A stretch of DNA of 21,578 nucleotides, taken from positions 1-21,578 of the IMG/VR virus record IMGVR_UViG_3300013131_000281; one strand, written 5' to 3'. The position numbers were made by a program, and so were the translations under genes. Under the pieces are notes generated by a model, which worked only from the letters and a program-made list of their open reading frames with translations, ran no database searches and was not told the DNA's origin. This DNA comes from a virus. Positions 6,308-13,180 of this stretch are shown piece after piece. How positions within the stretch are numbered: position 1 is the first letter of the stretch; every line of letters starts with the position of its first letter.

Positions 6308-6919
6308 CTAAATTTCGACTTGCAGACGCAAGGGTGTTCCATCGTTGACCAAGGCGGTGACATCAACTTTGATGACATCACCATCTTGTGAGGCTGCGCC
6401 ATCTTGCACAGATACCACGCGCGGGTCGCCCAAGAGGCACTCTTCACAAAAACGCAATGCCAGTAAAGATGCATTGGCATTCGCTTTGTGGCCGCGCAGC
6501 TTGAAGGCATCGTTGCCGTATTTGGGATGAAACGCCAGGCAGCCTTTGTCATTGCGCAGCCGCAGCTCCAGCGCCTGTTTTAGGTTTGGCCCGCCAACGG
6601 CCAAATCCAAGTCGCCGTTGGATACCGTCAATGCGCCATTTGTCAAAAGGACATCTATTCCAAACGATTGCGCGGGAGTCACGCCCTGCTGCTGCGTTTT
6701 AGCTACAGGAACCAGAATAACGCTGCCAAATACCAAAATGCGGCCTGATGCCACGCCTGGCAGAAAAGCGTCTGCTGTCAGGTATGGCGGCAGCAGGTGA
6801 TTGAGCCAGGCCAGCTCTGGCCAGCGCGTTGCATCGCCCATTTCGCGCGCGGCGATGCGCTGCAGGGTGTCGCCGTGTTCGGTTTTGATGGCTTTCCAGC
6901 CTGATGCCATGACAGTCAT
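6308..6919 (-). CDS. Baseplate wedge protein: LysM-like N-terminus fused to GPW/gp25 domain
   Basis: The first 75 residues look like a LysM/T4 gp53 or tail X module: HGDTLQRIAAREMGDATRWP (15-34) followed by LAWLNHLLPPYL. Residues about 100-200 look like GPW/gp25: DLDLAVGGPNLKQALELRLR (103-122), CLAFHPKYGN (127-136) and LLGDPRVVSV (162-171). In T4, gp25 and gp53 are separate wedge proteins, and gp25 initiates sheath polymerisation. Here they appear joined. It overlaps the preceding gene by 4 bp (ATGA) with AAGG upstream. A second ATG at codon 4 is possible. It precedes the J-like gene, as W precedes J in P2. Confidence 0.83.
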   Translation of the reverse strand: MTVMASGWKAIKTEHGDTLQRIAAREMGDATRWPELAWLNHLLPPYLTADAFLPGVASGRILVFGSVILVPVAKTQQQGVTPAQSFGIDVLLTNGALTVSNGDLDLAVGGPNLKQALELRLRNDKGCLAFHPKYGNDAFKLRGHKANANASLLALRFCEECLLGDPRVVSVQDGAASQDGDVIKVDVTALVNDGTPLRLQVEI

Positions 6920-8091
6920 TGGGCCGCCTTGGCAGTGACGGAGCAGCCGTCGGCAATTGTCTTGAGCAGGATACCAATGGCGTTTATGTCAGGAGCCAAG
7001 GTCAAGTCATCAGGCCTTTTGCAGCTTGCAATGGCGGCACTGGCAGCCTCGTTTTTTTGAACGATTGGTATGAAATTTTGGTTGTCGAAAGGGTTCAGCG
7101 TTGACAGGTTGATGGCCGATCCACCCAGTGTGCTTGAGCAGTTGGATGCGCCATACCAAGAGCTGTAGTCTTGCGCCAAATTTGCAGCCTTGTAGCCATT
7201 TGTCAAAATACAGCTCAAGTTGGACATAGCTCCCTTGACCCGCATGACCTCAGACTTGATGCTGTTAGGAATGCTGGTGACGGCTGCCACTGCCGCCCAG
7301 GCTTGTGACCCAACCGCGCTCAGGTCAGCTGCCAAGTCAACAGCAGCCTGTCCAGCCGCATTGATAACGGACTTGGTGTCGTTGGCTGTCTGAATCACGC
7401 CTTTTGCTATATTCATGACCGGACCAAATGTTTCATCAGTCCATTTATGGGCATCTTTGCCAAACTCGCCAATTTCTCCTAAAGACCTTCCTAGTGATTT
7501 TTGCAACTCAGAAATGTCAGCAACAGACTTATTCATTGATTTGACCGCCTCTTCCGGATCGTTGACCGGAATCACAGGCTCCATCAGATAAGGGTATGGA
7601 TTGACTGCTTTGTCGTTGACTGCCGTCATACTGATGTTGTACATCAGCAGCAAGGGCTGTGATTTGCTGCGCCTTAGAACGAAATTTGTCGGCACAACAT
7701 CGGCCACGTAGCTGCCATTGAGCGGATCGATAAAGATCAAGCGAATGACAGATGGATCAAGCCCTGCGTTGATTCTCTGCTCTCTCAAGTAATGCCAATA
7801 ATGAATGAAATCGTCTCTTAGTTTGGTGAACTGGGCAATGCCATCGCCTTGTCCGGACCGGTTGCGCCAACCGGTGTTTCCAGTAATTGTGATGGTTGCC
7901 AAGCCCCGGCCAAAAGAATCAATCCACGCCCCGCCCAATGTGTTGACTGGCGACACGCGAGAAGGCTCATTGCGCGTCAGCTCTTCCGGCTTAATTGGAA
8001 ACGTGAAAAAGTCGAAAGCTTCATCGCCAATAGATAAAGCAAACGACACATTCAGGTATTTCTGATTGGTGATTGGGTAAGTTGTCGCCAT
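6916..8091 (-). CDS. Tail/baseplate structural protein
   Basis: This 391-residue protein is not firmly identified. Residues 1-165 are beta-rich with a pattern seen in baseplate-proximal proteins of contractile tails: FFTFPIKPEELTRNEPSRVS (28-47), GGAWIDSFGRGLATITITGN (53-72), and a late VLRRSKSQPLLLMYNISMTA block. After a Pro-rich link (about 170-180) the rest is alpha-helical and Ala/Ser-rich, with possible coiled coil (about 180-290), then a Cys-containing tail. The ATG lies 14 nt after motif copy 2 and has no Shine-Dalgarno. Its place just before the LysM-gp25, J and I genes suggests a baseplate or tube-end role. A distal-tail-like or gp53-like function is possible but unproven. Confidence 0.75.
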   Translation of the reverse strand: MATTYPITNQKYLNVSFALSIGDEAFDFFTFPIKPEELTRNEPSRVSPVNTLGGAWIDSFGRGLATITITGNTGWRNRSGQGDGIAQFTKLRDDFIHYWHYLREQRINAGLDPSVIRLIFIDPLNGSYVADVVPTNFVLRRSKSQPLLLMYNISMTAVNDKAVNPYPYLMEPVIPVNDPEEAVKSMNKSVADISELQKSLGRSLGEIGEFGKDAHKWTDETFGPVMNIAKGVIQTANDTKSVINAAGQAAVDLAADLSAVGSQAWAAVAAVTSIPNSIKSEVMRVKGAMSNLSCILTNGYKAANLAQDYSSWYGASNCSSTLGGSAINLSTLNPFDNQNFIPIVQKNEAASAAIASCKRPDDLTLAPDINAIGILLKTIADGCSVTAKAAQ

Positions 8092-8102
8092 GGCACAAGT
8101 GT

Positions 8103-8116
8103 GGTGTCACGACACC
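8103..8116 (-). promoter_or_regulatory. Recurrent junction motif, copy 2 (perfect dyad)
   Basis: GGTGTCACGACACC is a 6-2-6 inverted repeat in the 30-bp gap between two genes. On the minus strand GTCGTGAC ends exactly 14 nt before the ATG at 8091. The gap also shares GGGYTGG upstream of the core with copy 5. No Shine-Dalgarno is visible before the ATG. Confidence 0.6.
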
Positions 8117-8121
8117 AACCC

Positions 8122-10044
8122 CTACTGCTTGGCGGCTGCTTCGGCTTGGAACTTTGCCATGTTGGCCATTACACCGGCCATGAATTTATCGTACTTGGCC
8201 GGGTCAACGTTTGTGAAAGGCAGCCACCGGCCACGGCAATGTACATGCTGAGCACCCGATGCAATCCACCACAGCTCGTCAGGCTCGCGGTCATACAGCC
8301 TGCCGTCCACCATCTTCTTCGGCGACGATGACCGCCCGATGTTGGTCTTGCCCGCCCAAATCTCGGTCATGCCGTCTTTGTTGGGCTTGGCCGGGTCCAC
8401 CACCGTGACCACCCGGCCGTCGATCTTGTGGCACCAGGCGCAAACGCCCTTGTACTGCTCAATGCGCTTGAGCTTGGCTCCCGGGCCGCTGGCAGACACC
8501 ACGCCCTGTGCCGCGTTTTCGCTGACCTCTGTGACCGCAATCCGCCGCCAGTCACGGTTAGCCGTAGAGAACTTGTCAAACAGCAGCATCTCCAGGCTCT
8601 GAGGTTTGCCACCCAAAATCATCTCCTGCTGGTGCTCAAGGATCACCGAGCGAACCCCAGCGCGCAGCCGGTCGCCCATGTCAACGATGGCCTGCGCGCA
8701 CCGCTCGCGCGCGAACGCCACCATGGCACGGGTGACAGCCGACACCGGCAAGCCAAGCTCCACGACCGCTTCAATGTTGGCCGGGATGGCTGCGGCCACA
8801 CCTGCTGCCACCAACGCGCTCGGTGGTTTGGCCGCCAGCCCGGCCTCAATCTGGCCCAGCAGTGTGGACTTCACGGCCAGCCAATTTGCCATGCTAGAGG
8901 CCCACTGCGGCGACCAATACTGCTGCAGTAGCCACTCGACCAACATGGAATAGTCCTCTGGCAGCCATAGCGCGCGCGGCTTGGAGTGAAAGTAGTTGCT
9001 CCAGGCGCTCAGCTCGACTTGTGTCCAATGCACGGGCACGTCGGGCATCAGCAGCGCCGGTAGCGAGTTCTTTTTGTGAGGTTGACCGTGGGACGCAAGC
9101 CACCATAGCAGCGCGTCCTTGAAGGACTGCAGGCCGGACTGGCCGGTGTGGGTGAAGGCCTCGACAAGATCGGCTAGGTAAGGCGAATCGAACGGAGCCC
9201 AAATATCGTGCTCGTGGCTGGGTTTTATGGCCTTGCCGAGGTAGGTGCCCACATCGGAATCAGGCACTGGCATGGAGATGCCCACAACATGAATGTCAAG
9301 GTACGACTTGCCAAGAAGCATTGCATCAATTAAACTGTCATCGCAGCAGCGACAGAAGCCGATGGACCCAACGGTCACAGGTTTGCTGCCGGTGGGGTAA
9401 CTCCCGGACTCAGTAGAGTCCCGAAAGACCGAAGGCGCTGACCCAGATGGCTCACTCTTTTGCAGTGGGCCATCATTCTTTGTGCGATCCTGATGCCCAA
9501 GAATGAAGGCAACCTTGCTCACTGGCATCGTGTACGAAGAATCAAAAACGTAGAGTTTTCTCGCAGAACTCCACGCCAAAGCGACCACATGATGATGCCC
9601 GTCTATTTTTCTCTCAAAAAGCAAATCAGCGCCAAACTGAACAGCTTTGGTTTGCGGGTATTCGATGGTTTGAACGATCCTATCCATCAGTTTTGCCCGA
9701 CTTAACAAGAACGTTCGCGGCCCATTTTTGTGCTTTGGGTCATCAAAGCAATCCGGCACATCGCCATTTTCAGATTTTTGTGTGTAGGCGTGCGTTTCTG
9801 CTCCTGGGAAATCGACTTTTATCTTGATGGTGCGATTCCACCCATCTTTGACGCGACCAACATGCACCAATAGAGGCAACACCTTGCCGCCGATGTTCTT
9901 GTCCCACCATGACTTTGCTTGCTCAAACGACTTAATGCTGGAGCTTTCTGACACATCAAAAGAGGTTGGGGCCGTGGTGAATTGACCAGTCCCGCTATCG
10001 TGGTTTGGGTTTCCGATAGGTTTTTCTGGTGAAGTGTTTTCCAT
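8122..10044 (-). CDS. Minor head protein (SPP1 gp7/Mu gpF type) fused to a barnase/EndoU-like nuclease domain
   Basis: The C-terminal part is a phage head morphogenesis domain: RIAVTEVSENAAQGVV (501-516), GVCAWCHKIDGRV (533-545) with a CxxC-H, and HVHCRGRWLPF (600-610). These match the conserved TE...C..C..DG...H..CRC pattern of minor head proteins. Residues about 45-180 resemble the phage-Barnase-EndoU-ColicinE5/D-RelE (PBECR) nuclease domains that phages fuse to head or portal proteins, for example FLLSRAKLMDRIVQTIEYPQ (112-131) and LLFERKIDGHHHVVALAW (141-158). Between lies an uncharacterised segment with CRCC (231-234). The gene has a 193-bp leader region and a weak AAGG 6 nt before the ATG. 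Head domain is well supported; nuclease call is moderate, and activity is not shown. Confidence 0.8.
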   Translation of the reverse strand: MENTSPEKPIGNPNHDSGTGQFTTAPTSFDVSESSSIKSFEQAKSWWDKNIGGKVLPLLVHVGRVKDGWNRTIKIKVDFPGAETHAYTQKSENGDVPDCFDDPKHKNGPRTFLLSRAKLMDRIVQTIEYPQTKAVQFGADLLFERKIDGHHHVVALAWSSARKLYVFDSSYTMPVSKVAFILGHQDRTKNDGPLQKSEPSGSAPSVFRDSTESGSYPTGSKPVTVGSIGFCRCCDDSLIDAMLLGKSYLDIHVVGISMPVPDSDVGTYLGKAIKPSHEHDIWAPFDSPYLADLVEAFTHTGQSGLQSFKDALLWWLASHGQPHKKNSLPALLMPDVPVHWTQVELSAWSNYFHSKPRALWLPEDYSMLVEWLLQQYWSPQWASSMANWLAVKSTLLGQIEAGLAAKPPSALVAAGVAAAIPANIEAVVELGLPVSAVTRAMVAFARERCAQAIVDMGDRLRAGVRSVILEHQQEMILGGKPQSLEMLLFDKFSTANRDWRRIAVTEVSENAAQGVVSASGPGAKLKRIEQYKGVCAWCHKIDGRVVTVVDPAKPNKDGMTEIWAGKTNIGRSSSPKKMVDGRLYDREPDELWWIASGAQHVHCRGRWLPFTNVDPAKYDKFMAGVMANMAKFQAEAAAKQ

Positions 10045-10072
10045 AACTGGCCTTACGTGCCTGAGACAAAGA

Positions 10073-10131
10073 GTCGCGGCACACCAGTCGGGCAGAACCG
10101 GCTTTTCGGCAGATCAAGACCTAGCCGCGAC
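10073..10131. repeat. Inverted repeat in leader of the minor head gene
   Basis: GTCGCGGC (10073-10080) and GCCGCGAC (10124-10131) are exact inverted copies separated by 43 bp, all within the untranslated region before the start at 10044. A long-loop RNA hairpin or paired binding sites are possible. It could be chance in GC-rich DNA. Confidence 0.35.
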
Positions 10132-10143
10132 ACCAAGATGGTG

Positions 10144-10155
10144 GCGTCACGACGC
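10144..10155 (-). promoter_or_regulatory. Recurrent junction motif, copy 3
   Basis: GCGTCACGACGC is a 5-2-5 inverted repeat. The minus-strand sequence GTCGTGACGCCACCATC differs from copy 4 at one of 17 bases. Unlike copies 2, 4 and 5 it is 101 nt from the next annotated ATG (10044). A 26-codon frame with a GTG start at 10133 and a stop at 10053 begins 12 nt after the core and could be a leader peptide. Confidence 0.55.
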
Positions 10156-10170
10156 GCGGGAAGCGGCGCA

Positions 10171-10222
10171 GCTACATCAAATTGATAGCTACCCAACCTT
10201 TGAACATAAGGTCTAGGCGCGA
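10171..10222. repeat. Comamonadaceae-type intergenic repeat (imperfect)
   Basis: The stretch begins GCTACATCAAATTGATAGCT and continues to a CTAGGCGC end, with ACCTT and AAGGT as inverted arms about a 7-nt loop. It resembles short dyad elements of the form TCAAATTGATAGCT...GCGCTAG that I know to be abundant between genes in Acidovorax, Rhodoferax and Polaromonas genomes. Assignment is from memory and not from a search. Confidence 0.4.
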
Positions 10223-10243
10223 AAAAAAGAGTACAAATCACTC
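10222..10243 (-). terminator. Possible weak intrinsic terminator
   Basis: On the minus strand GAGT-N7-ACTC is followed by seven T residues. The stem includes the TGA stop codon of the upstream gene. The stem is only 4 bp plus a possible G-U pair, so termination would be inefficient. It sits at the start of the longest intergenic gap, which supports a transcript boundary. Confidence 0.35.
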
Positions 10244-11020
10244 GGCCACGCCAGCAATGGCGCTGGTCACCTCGGTCTGCAGCATCTGCTGCACCTGCTT
10301 AGAAATCGCTTTGACAATGAACTTGCCGGGTTTTGCAGGGACGATCCACCCAGACGACCATTCGCCCATCACGCGGAACGTAAGGTATGAGCTGGATTTC
10401 TGGCCTCCAGAGCTGGTGTCAAAGCGAACCATACCCTTGAACCGCTTCGGAATGTCCGGCCCATCCAGGCGGTCGCCCCAAGCGTAGGTGTTGCGCATGG
10501 TCATCAATGGGCCTTTGGTGCGCAGACTTGAAGCACCCAAGCCAGAGCGCATGGAAACCTTGCCGGTCACAACCGACTTTGACATCTGCTTTGCCTGCTC
10601 GTAGATGGCTTGCGGCATGGCACCGGCCAAGGCCGTGTTGTCGGGCGTGTTGTGCCTGAAAGGGATGATCAAAAACCGCTGCCCAGCGTGTTTGCCCCCA
10701 CCTGCCACGCGTACCTTGGCCGAGGTATTCAAGGCATTTTTCAGGTTGCGCGCCGGGAATCCGTTTTCGACCAGGCTGGACACCGGGTCGTCGGAGTAAA
10801 TCCTGGCTCCCATCTTATCGGGATCAAACTGAACCTTGATGCTGGATGCGTACCGGTCCCGGTAAAACGACGGGATGCCTGGCGTGCGCAGCACGGTCTC
10901 GTACCAGGCGGTGTAGGTGGTGATCGCTGTGGTCTGGACTGCTTTGGCGATAGCCGCCTCAAGCTGGGCGTGCAGCCCTTTGATCAGGGATGCGGCGTTG
11001 AACTCGACGCTGTAGTTCAT
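10238..11020 (-). CDS. Probable neck or tail-completion protein
   Basis: This 260-residue protein is possibly of the HK97 gp10/tail-completion kind, judged from the helical N-terminus (MNYSVEFNAASLIKGLHAQL, 1-20) and the beta-rich basic middle with the IPFRH element. It has no membrane segment. The ATG overlaps the stop of the preceding gene (ATGA). It lies just before the minor head gene and after two other probable connector proteins, which supports a head-tail joining role. The family is not established from sequence alone. A possible weak terminator follows its stop codon. Confidence 0.65.
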   Translation of the reverse strand: MNYSVEFNAASLIKGLHAQLEAAIAKAVQTTAITTYTAWYETVLRTPGIPSFYRDRYASSIKVQFDPDKMGARIYSDDPVSSLVENGFPARNLKNALNTSAKVRVAGGGKHAGQRFLIIPFRHNTPDNTALAGAMPQAIYEQAKQMSKSVVTGKVSMRSGLGASSLRTKGPLMTMRNTYAWGDRLDGPDIPKRFKGMVRFDTSSGGQKSSSYLTFRVMGEWSSGWIVPAKPGKFIVKAISKQVQQMLQTEVTSAIAGVAE

Positions 11021-11643
11021 CTGCCGAACAGGTCAAATCTGCGAAGCTGGACACGTTTTGGCAAAGTCGCGCCAAAATGGTGATTGCGATCCGACGGAAA
11101 GTCTTGAAACACAAAATATTCGCTGTATTTTGTTCCCGTGACTGAGTAGGCCGATCCAGCTGGTGGCGCACCAGTGGTAAACAGCAACGTGCCATCGGTC
11201 TGTTGAGTTGGAATGCCGCCTTCGACGAGATCGACGCCTGAAATCCAAATCACTCGCGTGATGGTCTTGACCTGCCACGGCAACTTGTCGTTGTAACCGT
11301 AGCGCAAATTGATAGAAAAAGGATCGTCGCCATCAAGCATAGTCACCCGATCACGCTCACCTATCGCATAAAGTGGTGAATCGCTGCCAACTGTCAGAAG
11401 CATGTCGCCGCTTTCCCATTGACCCAGCTTGGCAAACTCACGCTGCACTTTTTGACTTGGTACGCCCGCTACGCCTTCGACCGCCGAAGTCCACAAAAAA
11501 CCTTTTCCAAGACAATGCGGACATGATGGCACTGGTGCATTTGTGGCCGCAGTAACACATGGACAAATATATGATTTGCGCCACGAAAATGTTTGTCCCA
11601 CAAAACCCAAAAATTTGTTAAAGGACTCAGGTGATAGTTTCAT
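11017..11643 (-). CDS. Probable neck/structural protein with a zinc-ribbon-like cysteine cluster
   Basis: The 208-residue product carries four cysteines near its N-terminus, C27-x-C29 and C41-x2-C44, followed by LGKGF, a likely metal-binding knuckle. The rest is beta-rich with hydrophobic strands such as WQVKTITRVIWISGVDLVEG. No family was recognised with confidence. Proteins with this early cysteine pattern occur among phage neck and head-completion genes. It follows the 349-residue gene with only a 2-bp gap and overlaps the next gene by 4 bp, so the three are probably translated together. No strong Shine-Dalgarno is seen. Confidence 0.68.
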   Translation of the reverse strand: MKLSPESFNKFLGFVGQTFSWRKSYICPCVTAATNAPVPSCPHCLGKGFLWTSAVEGVAGVPSQKVQREFAKLGQWESGDMLLTVGSDSPLYAIGERDRVTMLDGDDPFSINLRYGYNDKLPWQVKTITRVIWISGVDLVEGGIPTQQTDGTLLFTTGAPPAGSAYSVTGTKYSEYFVFQDFPSDRNHHFGATLPKRVQLRRFDLFGR

Positions 11644-11645
11644 GC

Positions 11646-12695
11646 TTACATCACCATCAACGGCACGCCATGAATACGCTGGCGCAACGACTCCAACTGC
11701 TTGTCGATACCGTCCTGCATTTTTTCCAAGTCGGGAGCGCTTTTGCTTTGGCTTAGGCCGTCGGCGCTGATGGACTCCGAAGCAGAAACAACCGCATCAG
11801 CCATAAGACGCAACAGCACCATGCGCTGAATCAGGTCCAGCAGGTCAGGGTAGTCGTCGACCGCATTCTGCAAGCCAGCGGTGTAGCGCACCTCGATGAA
11901 CTGCGGCGAGCCCTGCAGACCCATGCCACCGATCATCATCCCACCCAGAGCACCCAAGAAAGCGTTGGTAGGCAGAAACCGGACGTGGCCGTACTTCTTG
12001 TCGATCTTGATCCACTGGGTCGGAACCGTTAAAACGGTGCCACCGTATGGGTAAATGAACTTGATGGATTCCAGGGAAATCACTGGGCGCTGACGCAATG
12101 GAATGAAGGTCCATCCACCAGGCTGGATCATGTCCTCGGTGTAGTCGTAGCCGGGATCAACCGCCCACGGCGCGCCCGTCAAGGCATCAATCTCGGCCTG
12201 TGTAGGGTCGTTCGGGAAAAGCACGGTTGGTACAAGGTAAACATGCAGCTCGCGCTGTGCGTCAGCTTCTGCAGCCTTGAGCTTGTCCCATAGGTAGTCA
12301 TCAGATACCGAGCCTGAGATAAAACCTGCCACAGCAGGAAGTCGATCAGAGCGGAACTTTGCAATAAATTCGTCGCGGTAAAACAGTTTGCTTTTAACCA
12401 ATGGTTCATTGGTCTTTGCGTAAAGCAAAAACGTTCTGGAATCCTTGCGCCCAGCGCTGGTGACGACTGAGTTTGTTACTCGATACAGACCTGCGGAAGA
12501 TGCTTCTATCCGTACACCGACAACTGCGCCAGAGATCGTTTCGTTTGTGAATGTCAGGCCACCCACAAGCGGCCATGTGCTAGTGACAATTGTGTCGCTG
12601 GCCGTTAACAGGTTTGAGTAAGTTTGCGAATAGTCCAGCTTCGACGAGACATCTTGCTCGACCCATTGGACAGTTTGATCAGTTGGTGTTGTCAT
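11646..12695 (-). CDS. Probable head-tail connector or adaptor protein with a beta-sandwich N-terminus
   Basis: The 349-residue protein has a beta-rich N-terminal region (about residues 25-95, containing TSTWPLVGGLTFTNETISGA, 38-57) of a type often found on phage virion proteins. The middle section (about 135-260) and a helical C-terminus (about 275-345) recall gp6-like connector proteins: DLLDLIQRMVLLRLMADAVV suggests the helical part of that fold. The assignment is tentative. It heads a run of three tightly spaced genes. The ATG lies 14 nt after motif copy 4, with a candidate promoter upstream and no clear Shine-Dalgarno. Confidence 0.65.
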   Translation of the reverse strand: MTTPTDQTVQWVEQDVSSKLDYSQTYSNLLTASDTIVTSTWPLVGGLTFTNETISGAVVGVRIEASSAGLYRVTNSVVTSAGRKDSRTFLLYAKTNEPLVKSKLFYRDEFIAKFRSDRLPAVAGFISGSVSDDYLWDKLKAAEADAQRELHVYLVPTVLFPNDPTQAEIDALTGAPWAVDPGYDYTEDMIQPGGWTFIPLRQRPVISLESIKFIYPYGGTVLTVPTQWIKIDKKYGHVRFLPTNAFLGALGGMMIGGMGLQGSPQFIEVRYTAGLQNAVDDYPDLLDLIQRMVLLRLMADAVVSASESISADGLSQSKSAPDLEKMQDGIDKQLESLRQRIHGVPLMVM

Positions 12696-12707
12696 GTTCC
12701 GATGGTG

Positions 12708-12718
12708 GCATCACGACA
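12708..12718 (-). promoter_or_regulatory. Recurrent junction motif, copy 4
   Basis: The minus-strand core GTCGTGAT is followed by GCCACCATC. It ends 14 nt before the ATG at 12695, the same distance as copies 2 and 5. It would sit at the expected transcription start of the candidate promoter at 12721-12748. Confidence 0.6.
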
Positions 12719-12720
12719 CG

Positions 12721-12748
12721 ATTTAACCAAAGAAGATTAATCTGCCAA
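12721..12748 (-). promoter_or_regulatory. Candidate sigma-70 promoter before the connector operon
   Basis: The minus strand has TTGGCA (12748-12743, 5 of 6 to the -35 consensus), a 16-nt spacer and TTAAAT (12726-12721, 4 of 6 to the -10 consensus). The spacer contains the palindrome AGATTAATCT (12734-12743 on the + strand, touching the -35 box). It lies between the spanin genes and the connector gene. The predicted start falls within motif copy 4. Confidence 0.4.
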
Positions 12749-13180
12749 TTATTTCGGCCAAGCATCCATCAGTGTTTTTGTGTCGCTTGCATGGCGTCCA
12801 GCTTTTTCTGCCATGTCTCCACCAGCTTTTTCCACTGCAAGGAATAACTCTCCGAGGGCATCGACTCTGACATTGCAGGCATCGGCACTTTCTCTGGCGG
12901 CGGACAAAGCAGCGGCTGTCGATACCCGCAGCCGCTCAGTAGCATCACGGGCAGCAGCAGCATCCACCCGTAGTTGCATTTCCCGGCCTTTGGCGCGGTT
13001 TTGTGCATCAACCACGTTCTCAACCGATTTGCGAGCGTTTCTCGCCGCTTCACGTTCTGCCGAGAGTTGCTGTTCAACTCGACCTTTTTCTTTTGCATCG
13101 AACCTCCAAGACTGAATCTGCCACGCACCGCCAAAGGCCAGAGCCGCACTGAGAACAGAGGCGATCAGGGTTAGATTCAT
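12749..13180 (-). CDS. Rz: Rz, inner-membrane spanin subunit
   Basis: Spanins connect inner and outer membranes in the last step of lysis of Gram-negative hosts. This 143-residue protein has an N-terminal membrane anchor (about residues 3-22, LTLIASVLSAALAFGGAWQI) followed by a long charged helical coiled-coil region rich in Ala, Arg and Glu, which is typical of Rz. The ATG at 13180 overlaps the endolysin stop (ATGA). A GTG 12 nt upstream is possible but less likely. Its partner Rz1 is nested inside it in another frame, the classic lambda-like arrangement. Confidence 0.88.
   Translation of the reverse strand: MNLTLIASVLSAALAFGGAWQIQSWRFDAKEKGRVEQQLSAEREAARNARKSVENVVDAQNRAKGREMQLRVDAAAARDATERLRVSTAAALSAARESADACNVRVDALGELFLAVEKAGGDMAEKAGRHASDTKTLMDAWPK
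12769..13008 (-). CDS. Rz1: Rz1, outer-membrane lipoprotein spanin nested in Rz
   Basis: In a different frame wholly inside Rz, the sequence encodes a short lipoprotein with a basic n-region (MHKTAPKAGK), a hydrophobic MLLLPVMLL segment and the lipobox LSGC. A Pro-rich stretch (LCPPPEKVPMP) follows, the expected Rz1 pattern. The ATG at 13008 gives 79 residues. A later ATG at 12963 would leave too short an n-region, and the frame is open further upstream without signal character. The Shine-Dalgarno is weak, so the start is the least certain part. Confidence 0.82.
   Translation of the reverse strand: MHKTAPKAGKCNYGWMLLLPVMLLSGCGYRQPLLCPPPEKVPMPAMSESMPSESYSLQWKKLVETWQKKLDAMQATQKH

Noticed and set aside
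8428-8931. 167-codon frame on the + strand
   Set aside because: Antisense to the minor head protein, with no family features and no ribosome-binding site of note.
10053-10241. 62-codon minus-strand frame filling the leader before the minor head gene
   Set aside because: It starts at a GTG overlapping the upstream stop, has no Shine-Dalgarno and runs through the terminator-like and repeat sequences. Only its last 26 codons are kept as a speculative leader peptide.
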